From Gracilaria gracilis (taxonomy: Eukaryota; Rhodophyta; Florideophyceae; Gracilariales; Gracilariaceae), in contig JARGSG010000123.1 in NCBI GenBank assembly GCA_030374805.1, positions 96,133 to 160,132 on the forward strand: a stretch of DNA of 64,000 bases, in the 5' to 3' direction. The position numbers and the translations under genes are program-made. Each line of letters begins with the position of its first letter. Position 1 is the first letter of the stretch. The notes beneath the pieces are model-generated. The model saw only the letters and a program-made list of their open reading frames with translations, made no database searches and had not been told where the DNA came from. Positions 1 to 8,979 of this stretch are shown piece by piece.

Positions 1-1840
1 CTACAGGGAGATGAAATCAGTTTGGAATGTTATTACTTCATGTAACGTTTTGCTCTTCAAAGAGTAATATGAAAGACTAGTTCCCCCATATTGATTGTAA
101 AAAGGCATTGGCATCAACAATTCGCACAGATCATCGTCGGTGTTCCGAACAAAAAGTCTCTATTTCAATAGAACAAAATGCGGCGCTTCCTTTACAACTA
201 AAGAACCTAGCAGACTTTCTTGTTCTTCAGTTGTAAACTTTTACAGTTGTACGGTTACGTCGTCCTTCCTTTTTTGTCCGATGAACTTGCTGAATGACGT
301 GAGACATCCAGTCAGATCACAGTATCTGCCAATCGCAAGTGCCCAAAATGAAAACAAGTTGATATATATAAATCTACTGCGTACGTACAAGCGTATCAAC
401 ATGTCATTAGAAGATGACGTCATTAGGAATGGTGCTCTTATATCTATTGATGTTGCCCAACCAACGAACGAGGCCTTTGTTTGTAGAATTTGAAATCACT
501 GAGCTGGATATTTCCAACTACATATGCGCCGTGTTACACGGCGCATTTTGTTGTCTTTCTGGACAGCTAACCGATCATTCCACTGCCAACAAATCAGTGC
601 TTCGAGAAGATGGCTTCCCGCAGAAAAAGGTCACAAAGCTCTTTCGCGAACCGGTTAAGTTTTTTGTTAGTTGTAAAGATTTATAGTTGTTTTTATTAGA
701 AAAATCTTTGTTTACCCCTTGTCAGGCAGAAATGGAGTGTTACTTTGCAGACCTATTCCATGTCTCTCCCGTGAAAAAATTTAAAGATTTTCTATGAGGT
801 TCTGCAAGGCGCTTTGTGATCACTTTCAGTCATCGCAGAGGCCCATTCCGTGCCTTTCTTCATTTTTGAATACTTTTAAATCACACCGCAGGACAAAAAA
901 TGTGGATTATTGGTTATAATTTGTGGATAGAAGAGCTAGATTCCATGTCCCCGACAAAGGTTCTAAGTTTTTTGAGAATGCAAGGCCTTTTCAAGACTCT
1001 GCTTTAATTGTAATTTTAGATTGCAAATGTGCTTTGCAAATTAAAAAAAAGAGTTAAGCGACACTACCAAACAATAGGTACGTAGTTGAAAACTCTTTGT
1101 AGAGCGTTGTGAGGAAAAAAAGCATTTTGGGTTTCAACAGGATTGCGTATCGAAGATGAAGATAATCTGGCTGCTTTTTTCCTTGCATTCTATTTTGTTG
1201 GCACTAACCTGATCTAAACGGCAGAAGTTCTTTAGAATTAGAATTAGATTAGATTTAGGGAGGCGTTTTGCACTCCTGTATAGAGCTTTGCTATGAGATT
1301 ACAAGAAGAAAAAAAATCTAGAGTTCCCCTATTCTTGATTTGCAATTATACTGACTCCGAAAATTGCTTTTTCTCTTAAACAACCTCTACCAAGTGTTGT
1401 TCTCTTTGTATCAAATATTTGGTAGTGTCAATTAAAGCTACTCTCTAGAAAATATACCAAGCTTTTTAGGTACAGAGAGCATTAGAACAATTAAACAAAA
1501 ACACAAAGACGTTCCTCTGTTATGTTTCAAAAGATTTAAATATACAATCCCAGAACTAAAACTAATGAGAAACCAAAGCTGTTCACGTCGGAGCTTTGCG
1601 ACCTTTTCCCTCGAAGCGCTGATTTGTAGAATCTGAAATGTACGTTGGTCACGCGGTTGCGTGCGCCCGAGTGGGGAGCGTTTAGCGTCGCCGGTTCACA
1701 GCAGCAGCTATCAGCTGGAGGACAGTTCATTCAAGGCGTAGAATCAGCCCGTGGTACTCTGTGACTGGATAGGTCCCTCGTACTGACCCCGCTAACGTAT
1801 TCGGCAATGCGGCGAGCGGTCTCCAAGGCCCCCGTGGACG
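1..1840. other. Stretch without a recognisable gene
   Basis: This AT-rich stretch has only short open frames, for example 140-493 and 414-686 on the plus strand and 1536-1730 on the minus strand. None shows a domain, signal or composition that I recognise. From about 1560 the base composition becomes richer in G+C, leading into the decayed retroelement fragment that follows. I see no RNA gene here. Confidence 0.5.
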
Positions 1841-2298
1841 TCAAATGCGAACGCCCCTGTTTGCTGAGCATATGTCTTGGTACTTCGTGCATTTTACAGC
1901 TTCTGCTTCAGTCGCTGCTGCGGCGGCCGTTCGCGAAGCAGACAAGGTGAAGTTGCGGCTGCTTGGACTAACGACTGTAACGTCGACGCCTACTGGTCTC
2001 TTGCAGCACCTGCCATCATCAACAACAAGATCTAAACGCCACTGGGCGCTTTCCTCCAGGTGTTGCTGCGATGGAAACTTCCATTCCCGGGCTACGTACA
2101 AACAGAGAGGTGCTTTTTCAGAAAGCTATAAAATACATCGCGCATCGCGTTACGGCGTCTGGTAGTATCGAGTCCAACGGGGCACACCATGGCATGATAT
2201 CCCTGCGGGTCCAATGATGGTACGGACGCCGAGTTAGAGCGCGCACACGGTAAACGTGAATACCGTAGAGGCCTAATTCGCACAAGGCTTCCATCCAA
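1841..2298 (-). pseudogene. Decayed C-terminal fragment of a non-LTR retrotransposon-type protein
   Basis: Two overlapping minus-strand frames (2298-2092, then 2101-1841) read as consecutive parts of one protein after a frameshift near 2095-2105. The first ends in a stretch of the form LDPQGYHAMVCP...RRRNAMRDVFYSFL. This resembles the conserved H/C and 'RHNALRD' block found downstream of reverse transcriptase in many LINE-like proteins. The second continues with GVDVTVVSPSS, an alanine-rich run and VKCTKYQDIC, matching the 'DVTVVSP ... KYxxxC' block that usually follows it. No reverse-transcriptase domain, start codon or poly-A tail is visible, so only a 3' remnant survives. The family match is from memory of motif order; the break is read directly. 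Confidence 0.5.
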
Positions 2299-2301
2299 AT
2301 C

Positions 2302-3028
2302 CTTGTTTTGCTGAAGTCTAAAAGGTGCTACGGTTGTTTACTATGGTAGGTTTTGAATGGTGCCGTCATCCTCTCCATCATATCTCTGAGATGATCGAGA
2401 CGAAGATGGTTACGCATATCCAAAAGTATTAGTGTTTCCAACACACTTTAAAGCATGCAGTGCACACTCCTTGAATATCGACTGAAGGATATCTAAAAGT
2501 ATTAGCATATTAAGCTCATTGGATTGAGATGTCATCTCATCTCATCTCAGGTGAGCCAGAAAAAGCAGGCAGTTGTCCGCTGAATTGGACTCGTGGGAAA
2601 GAAGTTGAAACGTAAACGTCGGAAGACTCGAGGATAAAACAAAAGCTATATAGCTTATTGGCTCCCAGCTGAAAGAAGCAAGTTTATGTGAGATGTTGAA
2701 TCGTTGAAGCTTACAAAAAGAGTCACGTGTATACACAAAAAGGGGAAAAATGCACGGACAAAGAGTCATGTGGAATACACAGAAAGGGAAGGGTGTACAA
2801 TGGCTTGTGAGCCGAACTATTTTGTAAACGCTCCCTTTCTGCAGTCTAAACGCCAATAGATACCGTTGGTACTTTTTCTTTTGAAGGTGATGACGGCTCA
2901 CTTCGAGCTGATTTTCGGCAACGTGTGCGTGCTGGAAAAATGTTCGACGTGGAATATGCTTTGCTATTACAAGATGAATTTATGTGCTCTTCGCTCTTCG
3001 CTCGAAAGGAGATTGTCATTGCTCAATG
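2302..3028. other. Intergenic stretch with a diverged tandem duplication
   Basis: I see no convincing gene. Around 2723-2800 a segment of about 40 bp is repeated in diverged form: both copies contain a 'gagtca.gtg...tacaca.aaaggg' pattern. A short run of 'catct' units lies near 2531-2548. A 119-codon minus frame (2542-2901) has no recognisable feature. Confidence 0.4.
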
Positions 3029-3835
3029 TCACATGGCGCAATAGTCGTACAACGGAATCTCGGACGCAGCAGAGTGATACTCCAAGTAGTCTCGGATGGC
3101 GGACGGAAGCGTCAAGCCCTTGATAATGGTCATTGCGCGCAAGCGCGGGAACAAAACAATGTCATCATACGACAAGCCGCCGGGCGAGCAGTGGTACGGC
3201 GAGTGGATCATATCAGCCAATTCCTGAATGCGGGCCTGAATCGGCGCGATGTACTCATCCGACCTCGCCCAGTTCTGCTCGTACTCCGCGGGCTCCTTCA
3301 ACGGGTGATTCCTCACGTACGCCTCCCTCGCGTCGGCAAACACAAACTCGGGCAGCGGCGCGCGCGAGAAGCGCACGCGTGTGAGGCGTCGCATCGGCAT
3401 TGCCAGCTGTTCCATCCACTGCGCCACATCCGCGCGCGCCGAAAGCGGCCGGAGCAAGCCGGGCTGCCCGAAACGCGCGTCGGCGTCCACGGCGGCGCAG
3501 ATGTCCAGGCTCTCCGCGAGGGCGTCGGCGCCGGCGCCGAGCGGCTGGAAGATGGGCACGATCTTGCGGCCGACCAGCGCGGTCGGCGTGGCGACGTCGT
3601 CGTTCGCCAGCCATACCAGGTTGTGCTTGACGTTCTTGAGCCCCAGTAGGTGGCGCACGCGCACGCAGAACGGGCAGTGGTCGTACACGTACAGCGCGGG
3701 CAGCGGCGCGGGCACCACGCGCGCCGGACGCGCGGGCGCGGAGGCGGTGGCACGCGGCGCGGACGAGGAGACGGCGGCGCGCGCGCGCGGCGACGCGGCG
3801 CGGCGGGGGAGCGCGGTGGGTGCAACGAACGCCAT
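3029..3835 (-). CDS. Glutaredoxin 2 (GrxB-type), probably plastid-targeted
   Basis: The 268-residue product has a core that starts LYVYDHCPFCVRVRHLLGLKN, the glutaredoxin active site with a CPFC redox pair. It is followed by a thioredoxin-like fold and a helical C-terminal half containing the EYIAPIQARIQELADMI segment. This is the layout of E. coli Grx2, a GST-like two-domain glutaredoxin of about 215 residues. It is expected to reduce protein disulfides with glutathione. The extra 50 or so N-terminal residues (MAFVAPTALPRRAASPRARA...) are rich in Ala, Pro, Arg and Ser with no acidic residues, typical of a plastid transit peptide. I chose the ATG at 3833-3835; an in-frame ATG 15 codons upstream (3878-3880) would add a less typical leader. 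The gene is GC-rich and apparently intronless, unlike the AT-richer flanks. Confidence 0.88.
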   Translation of the reverse strand: MAFVAPTALPRRAASPRARAAVSSSAPRATASAPARPARVVPAPLPALYVYDHCPFCVRVRHLLGLKNVKHNLVWLANDDVATPTALVGRKIVPIFQPLGAGADALAESLDICAAVDADARFGQPGLLRPLSARADVAQWMEQLAMPMRRLTRVRFSRAPLPEFVFADAREAYVRNHPLKEPAEYEQNWARSDEYIAPIQARIQELADMIHSPYHCSPGGLSYDDIVLFPRLRAMTIIKGLTLPSAIRDYLEYHSAASEIPLYDYCAM

Positions 3836-4306
3836 GACGGTCGGTAATCGCGATCCGGGGGAGGGGGAGCGGCAGCGCATCTCGGTATCTATTGTACGTC
3901 AGCAGCGAGATGCGCCAGATGAGCAATCGCACTCGAGCTCGGCACACGTGGCAACCGTGGAGCCCCCTAAATCATGTTGTCCGTGAAAGCCAATTTTGGG
4001 CTCCAAAACTGTCTAAATGTGCCTGTGTTTCATAATATTTTCATTCAATTGAGATGGTTTGTTTCAGAGATTGGGAAACCACAGATGATGGAGACGGAAA
4101 GTGAACGGAATTGAAGGGAATGCTACAACTTTGCGAGGCGTACATATTCTGTTTATCGGCGAGTGAAAGGAGTCCGATCCAGTATCGGTTGTCAATTAAT
4201 TCAACTCACACAAGTGTTGCTTACAACTTGGCCAAACATCAACTGTTATCACTCTCTGTTGCCGAAACTGCTGCCCGGCTGTCTGGCAAGCACAACATGC
4301 CTGATC
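3836..4306. other. Intergenic region between two minus-strand genes
   Basis: This holds the upstream region of the glutaredoxin gene and the downstream region of the membrane-protein gene. A CACGTG hexamer occurs at about 3945-3950, a possible basic-leucine-zipper or bHLH site. No gene is supported. Confidence 0.35.
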
Positions 4307-5956
4307 TTAGGCGATCCCAGAGCTCACCAACTCGATGTCGCGCTCTCCGCGTCGCACGTTGTACCACTCCAAGAGACGCCGCATATCTTGTCTGCTGAGC
4401 GGCCTCAACAGCGAAGCCCTCGAAGCGTAGTACGCCCACCGATCGCGCCCAAGTTGGTCGAAACGCCTCCACCTTCTGTACGACTTGACGAAGTACAACA
4501 CTACAAACACCATGGTGGCGATGCTGATCAGCACCATGGAAACCAGCAACCACTTCCAACGTGCCTGCTTCGGGTGAAAAGCCGTGGCCGTACCCATAAG
4601 CCCCGTCACCACGTACACGCTTCTCGCCGCCGAACAGAAAAACTCTTTCCGCGACTCACACTCCTGCACGGACGACGACAGCGCCACCGAGGCGTCGAGC
4701 CACGTGAAGAATGAGCTCCAGTTTTGTGCCGCGTTTTGTGTCGCCCATGAGAATACAAGCGTCGCGATCTCCACCCCGATCACAAACAGACCCAGTGCTA
4801 CCTTGAAAACGAGCCATACTTTTTCCCACTTGCGTCGTTTCCGTATGCCGTCCCCGTGCATATCGTGTCCCATGTGTGCCCAGATTCCAGTTGCCGCGAA
4901 CAGACCAGCTAGTCCTGCTCCAATGGCTAAAAACGCATCCGATGGCGACGGTTCTTCTGGTCGTTCCTGTAGAAACGTGTCTTCGTTCTGTCCGATTGCT
5001 AGCTGATCTTGTTGTGCTGCCATCCAATCGGCGCTTCTTTGAGCGTAGTCGAACAGCTTTGCGCACTCTTCACTATCTCTGCTTTCCACTACCAACTCAT
5101 GATCATATTGCGTGTCGCCCACAGTGTTATTTCCAAACAAGTAAAATGCTCCAGTAGATGATCTTTCAGCTCTGTTTTCGAAGTCCTTAATAATCTGTTC
5201 AAAGCTAATACTCTCAAGTGTTTCAAGTTCAGTGCGTGATATTTCCCGAATATACCTTCGTCTCCCAAATGCTTTCCAAAATTTGTTCACGCCAAGCCGT
5301 ACGAGAAACTCACTCGAGTTCGGAACGCCATTAACATCATCCTCGTCAATTTCTTGCAACCGGAGAAGCTCCGTATGACAATCCTTCCATTTCCCACCTA
5401 TTCTAGGATATGTACACACCGTTTCTACTCTTTTTTCCACTGGAACAATCCGTCTGGGCTCCAGGACGATGGCCTCCCGACAACCCCAATCCAAACACCG
5501 ACAAGCTACCAGCACTTGCGTTGAGTGTCCCTGAATATGTCTGTCTTCGTCCTTGAAACTGTAATACATTTCTCCAACAAGTCCTGGGCTATGATGAGCG
5601 AGAGTACATCGTTTTTTAATCGATGGCGTACATCGCTTAGTAGCATTCAATACGTTGCTGACTGCCCGTTTGAATGTTACAGTTACAGATGAATCTCGAT
5701 GAGTGCGAAGCACATCGTACGGCCGGTCTGGACCACGTGTTGTGAGGCGCAGTGCCACGCTCTGTCTCCATCTCTCTGATCCATCGAGTTTCAAAGTGCG
5801 AGATTTCCCAACAACTGCTCTACACAGCATGAAGAATGCGGAGATTCGCAAAAATGTTGAATATGCTTCCATTGCCGTCCATGTTCCAGGTCGAGGAAAT
5901 AAGGAGGAAGCATTCTTCATTCTAAAGCCTTCGCACTTGGCCAACGCTGGTTTCAA
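4307..5956 (-). CDS. Unknown membrane protein with signal peptide and about four C-terminal membrane segments
   Basis: An uninterrupted 549-codon frame without internal introns. If translation starts at Met29 (ATG at 5870-5872) the product begins MEAYSTFLRISAFFMLCRAV, which looks like a signal peptide; I keep the longest start but consider Met29 at least as likely. Residues about 50-330 form a hydrophilic, cysteine-containing region (CRCLDWGC near 152-159) predicted to lie outside the cytosol. Hydrophobic segments follow at about 341-361, 381-403, 445-460 and 469-490, then a basic tail KSYRRWRRFD. I do not recognise a family. The long intact frame argues for a real gene. It stands next to the glutaredoxin gene on the same strand, outside the transposon nest. 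Confidence 0.65.
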   Translation of the reverse strand: MKPALAKCEGFRMKNASSLFPRPGTWTAMEAYSTFLRISAFFMLCRAVVGKSRTLKLDGSERWRQSVALRLTTRGPDRPYDVLRTHRDSSVTVTFKRAVSNVLNATKRCTPSIKKRCTLAHHSPGLVGEMYYSFKDEDRHIQGHSTQVLVACRCLDWGCREAIVLEPRRIVPVEKRVETVCTYPRIGGKWKDCHTELLRLQEIDEDDVNGVPNSSEFLVRLGVNKFWKAFGRRRYIREISRTELETLESISFEQIIKDFENRAERSSTGAFYLFGNNTVGDTQYDHELVVESRDSEECAKLFDYAQRSADWMAAQQDQLAIGQNEDTFLQERPEEPSPSDAFLAIGAGLAGLFAATGIWAHMGHDMHGDGIRKRRKWEKVWLVFKVALGLFVIGVEIATLVFSWATQNAAQNWSSFFTWLDASVALSSSVQECESRKEFFCSAARSVYVVTGLMGTATAFHPKQARWKWLLVSMVLISIATMVFVVLYFVKSYRRWRRFDQLGRDRWAYYASRASLLRPLSRQDMRRLLEWYNVRRGERDIELVSSGIA

Positions 5957-6106
5957 GACCGGTTAAAAAACGTTGGATAAAAAGCGTTAGCAAGAGGGGC
6001 GCTATATTGAAAAGGTTGCGTTTGCAGACTCTGTGGAAGGGAGAGACGCTGGACGATGTCGATCGACGGCGACAAGAGAGAAACCGCTTCCGGCAAAACT
6101 TCCGAT

Positions 6107-6517
6107 CTAAATATCATATCTTCCCGGTAGAAATTCCATCATACTATCGCTTCGCTCCGAGCTTATCCAGAGTGGACCAATTGAACCAAAGAAGTGAATG
6201 CAGAGTTGTGTCACGCAGTGCTTCCATGTATAGGAAAGACAACTATCAAAGAATGAAACAATCTCGACTGCTGCGGAGTTAGAACGATAGATTGCAGTGT
6301 TTATGTGTCTCACAGCACTCGGAAACCTGCCACTGAACACGTGGCCGAGGAAGCATTCGCTGTGTTGATCAAGTTTGTACGAGTTGCTCAACTCGTCCCG
6401 TTTTGGTACGATCCAAAGCCTTGGATGCCGGGTCTCTTGAATCCTATTCTCAAAGATATATTTCGCGCGTTGACGCAGGCATCTAAATCTCATCCCGTTC
6501 CTCTCATATAGCAACAC
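6107..6517 (-). pseudogene. Unidentified open frame, possibly an exon or gene remnant
   Basis: A 136-codon minus-strand frame lies about 150 bp upstream of the membrane-protein gene, on the same strand. The translated text (for example RFRCLRQRAKYIFENRI) has no domain that I know, and flanking minus frames up to about 6940 are broken by many stops. It may be a remnant of a related gene or an exon of a spliced gene, or it may be chance. I give no function. Confidence 0.2.
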
Positions 6518-7765
6518 ACCGTTAATTGTGTGTGCCCTATCCAGTTGCCATATAACTCATGGCATTTTGTGGCCCACCGATCTACTGCATGACGATTCTC
6601 TCTAAGTCCTGATAGCTTTATGTACAGCAATAAACTGGTGGAAGAGTGTGTTTCCACATCATCAGTGTCACGAGTGGTCTATAGATCGTTATCGTTACAT
6701 CGACGAGATTCATTGACAAACTCGTTCGATAATTGTCACCTTACAGCTAAATTAGTCTCCCACCAGCGGCTCAGGACCGACTTCAGCTGTCTAGCTAGTG
6801 CCCCCCTTTTGTGCCTTTGCTTGTCGAGATACCTCTCACAACTGCTGAAGATAGAGAGCAGTCCATTGGCTCTCATCTCGGGTCCAGATTCCGTTGTCTC
6901 GTGTCCCATTATCCTCAGATTTACAACATTTTTCATTCGAACCTTATCGACAGAGCATATACCTCCTCCATAACGTTTTCAATTGCAGGTGTACGAAAGA
7001 AAAAGTTGCGTTGTGGCTTGGATTCTTTGGCAGTCGCTTCTGAGCTGCGATATCTGTAGAAAGACAAATGAAGTCGTTACCAAGGTTTTTGGACTCCAGG
7101 AAGACTCATCATAGTTTACTCTCTGGAGTTTCTACTTGTCTACCACTAGCTTCCAGGCACCAATTCAAGCAAAGTACGGATGCTTGTATTTTGTGTGCTT
7201 CGTCGCAGTCCGTTTGGAACGCACAGCTGAACTGGTTTGACCGTTTATGCTGCACACCGTGCAGCACACGTCTCGAAGCAGGGAGTTCCACTGAGACACT
7301 TCAGTGTCTCCACGATAAAAACCGTTGCTAGAGAGGAGCTCCTGGTACGTATCTGCTCCTCAGGCGCTGATTCGCCTGGATGAATGCCCCAGCCAATGAT
7401 CGACGCGCTAAGGATGGATTCGGTTAAGCCCAGGCCTGTGTTTGTGACCGACTGACCAATGTATACTATCGTGAATACGGGTGAGTATACGTCCCCGACA
7501 GAACTTATTCAATTAGTCAATTGGCGTCAGAAGGCCTTTCTAGATCAAACATGAACTCCAAGAGTACCATCCTAGGCGTTGCATCTTTCTCCAAGGCCTC
7601 TTATACATAAGAATGTTACTTTACTCGTACATAGGTGCGCGCTAAAGGCCCCAATACTTACAACAACTCTATATTTCTGCCATGATTTGGAAAGCAATAT
7701 CTGTATCAAGGGCTCGATGCATCTCACGCCCCATCTCTCTCTGTTTTAGTATGCAACAGGCCCGT
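6518..7765. other. Stretch without a recognisable gene
   Basis: Only short unconnected frames are present (for example 6620-6973 and 7068-7331 on the plus strand). I find no domain, tRNA or repeat that I can defend. It appears to be host DNA leading up to the first TGACTAC-type repeats near 7770. Confidence 0.45.
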
Positions 7766-7832
7766 ATTAGTGACTGACTGACTACGGAGGAAAATGGGCA
7801 TGACTATGACTGGCTGACTCCCTCTTTCGACA

Positions 7833-7854
7833 AGTAGTCAGTCAAAGTAGTCAT
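7833..7854 (+). repeat. Left candidate hAT subterminal repeat
   Basis: The sequence AGTAGTCAGTCAAAGTAGTC and its neighbours match the reverse complement of 54724-54745 at 20 of 22 positions. Related TGACTGACTGACTAC text occurs just upstream at about 7770-7785. Short repeated motifs near the ends are typical transposase-binding sites in hAT elements. Confidence 0.4.
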
Positions 7855-8006
7855 CGTATATAAAGAAGCATTTTCAACAATCGATAGAGCCTATATGCGC
7901 CGTGAGATGATCTGTAGGGATCAAACATTGAAGCTATTTCTCTCCGCCGACGGCCGAGAGAACGATCTCTCAACACCTTGAAACAGTAGCGTTCGCAGCC
8001 AGTTTG

Positions 8007-8427
8007 TATGGAATGCAATGAATGCAATTGTCAGCTGCATTGGTTGCTGGAAGACTAACGCAACGCAGTGTCAGCAAAATGCAACGCGCAAATGCAACTA
8101 CTGCATGTCAGAATGCAAATGGCAATACTGTACGCAAGCAACTGACACAGGGAGAGCTGCTGATCATTAGATATTATCTAGTGCATTAGAGATTGTGTGG
8201 CGTTGCGTAGTGTTAGCAGTATGTGTTGCGTGGCCGTGCGCATTGTGAGCACTAGAGATTGCGTGGCCAAGAACTACAGGATGCGACGTGTGTCAGCGCG
8301 GGTATAAAAACCCCAGCAAGCAGCCATCAACGTAGAATAGAAGGTCAAGCACAAGCTACGAACGACGAACGCTAGAAAACAAGTAAACAGTGCTTCAACA
8401 AACTGATTTGCAACCAGCCTTTACTTA
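8007..8427 (+). repeat. 5' LTR of Copia-A1
   Basis: This 421-bp LTR is identical to 34383-34803 except at 8011 and 8021. It is rich in TGCAAT/ATTGCA words and has a TATA-like box at 8303-8310. The primer-binding site follows directly at 8428. Confidence 0.93.
8303..8310 (+). promoter_or_regulatory. TATA-like box in the Copia-A1 LTR
   Basis: TATAAAAA sits about 120 bp before the LTR end, where the promoter that drives the genomic transcript is expected. The same box is at 34679-34686 in the other LTR. Confidence 0.6.
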
Positions 8428-8440
8428 GTTATGGGCCCAG
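8428..8440 (+). other. Primer-binding site of Copia-A1 (half initiator tRNA-Met type)
   Basis: GTTATGGGCCCAG abuts the LTR. It is the reverse complement of the anticodon arm of eukaryotic initiator tRNA-Met (CTGGGCCCATAAC), not of a tRNA 3' end. This is the arrangement known from Drosophila copia, where a cleaved 5' half of the tRNA serves as primer. The ATG inside it is in frame with gag. Confidence 0.85.
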
Positions 8441-8691
8441 AAAGCTCAAACACCTTGCCTACCAGGCCCCGCTTTTCCTGGGATATTCGCACCGTACCGT
8501 GGACCGATGGCCGGGGAAATCAGCAGCAGTACGCCGAGGCCGTTTCGCTTTGGCAGGCATTTCAGGATACCCTCGCGGACTCGAACAGCAACAAGGTCTC
8601 GAAAGAAGCTCAAGGAATTATGCTACAGTCGCAACTGTACGGACGCGCGCGAGACTTGTGCAAGGCTATTCCAGACTCTACGATCCGATTG
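8431..8691 (+). pseudogene. Copia-A1 gag, N-terminal piece
   Basis: The frame begins at the ATG inside the primer-binding site (MGPESSN...) and aligns with the Copia-D product (for example PRFSWDIRTVPW, LWQAF.DTLADSNSNK, GIMLQSQLYGRA). It is the N-terminal part of a Ty1/copia gag. It stops being gag at 8692, where Gypsy-A1 is inserted; the frame resumes at 13967 after the right copy of the target duplication, in phase. Unlike Copia-D, the tryptophan codon after RTVP is intact here (TGG). Confidence 0.85.
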
Positions 8692-8920
8692 TGTAGTGGA
8701 TGGAACCATCCACTTAGGACAGCACAGCCACCCAAGATGGTGCCACCCACGTTTGGGTGGCACATCCGTTTTAGGTAGTAGCCTAGAGTAGTCGTGTTCC
8801 CGATTGGGAACAGCTGTGGTGCTTACTTAAGACACCACAACCGCTGCCTCCTTAGTAAACGAGGGCATCGAACCTCAGCACTTTCACCACCAAACTTGCG
8901 CAATTGCAACCAAGCGCACA
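8692..8920 (+). repeat. 5' LTR of Gypsy-A1
   Basis: The 229-bp LTR runs TGTAGTGGATGG...CAAGCGCACA. An inner inverted motif (GTGCCACCCACG / TTTGGGTGGCAC) may fold into a hairpin. The same LTR occurs at 13733, 39086 and 49461. Confidence 0.94.
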
Positions 8921-8979
8921 GTGATCACTGCCGATACTGGTTGTATCGCGTTTTTCAATCATCTGTTCGATCACCAACA

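Noticed and set aside
140-686. Two overlapping plus-strand frames near the window start
   Set aside because: They are short, of atypical composition, overlap an antisense frame and have no recognisable domain.
3255-3986. Several long frames on both strands over the glutaredoxin gene
   Set aside because: They are GC-rich shadows of the glutaredoxin frame, with Arg/Ala/Pro-rich low-complexity translations and no domain.
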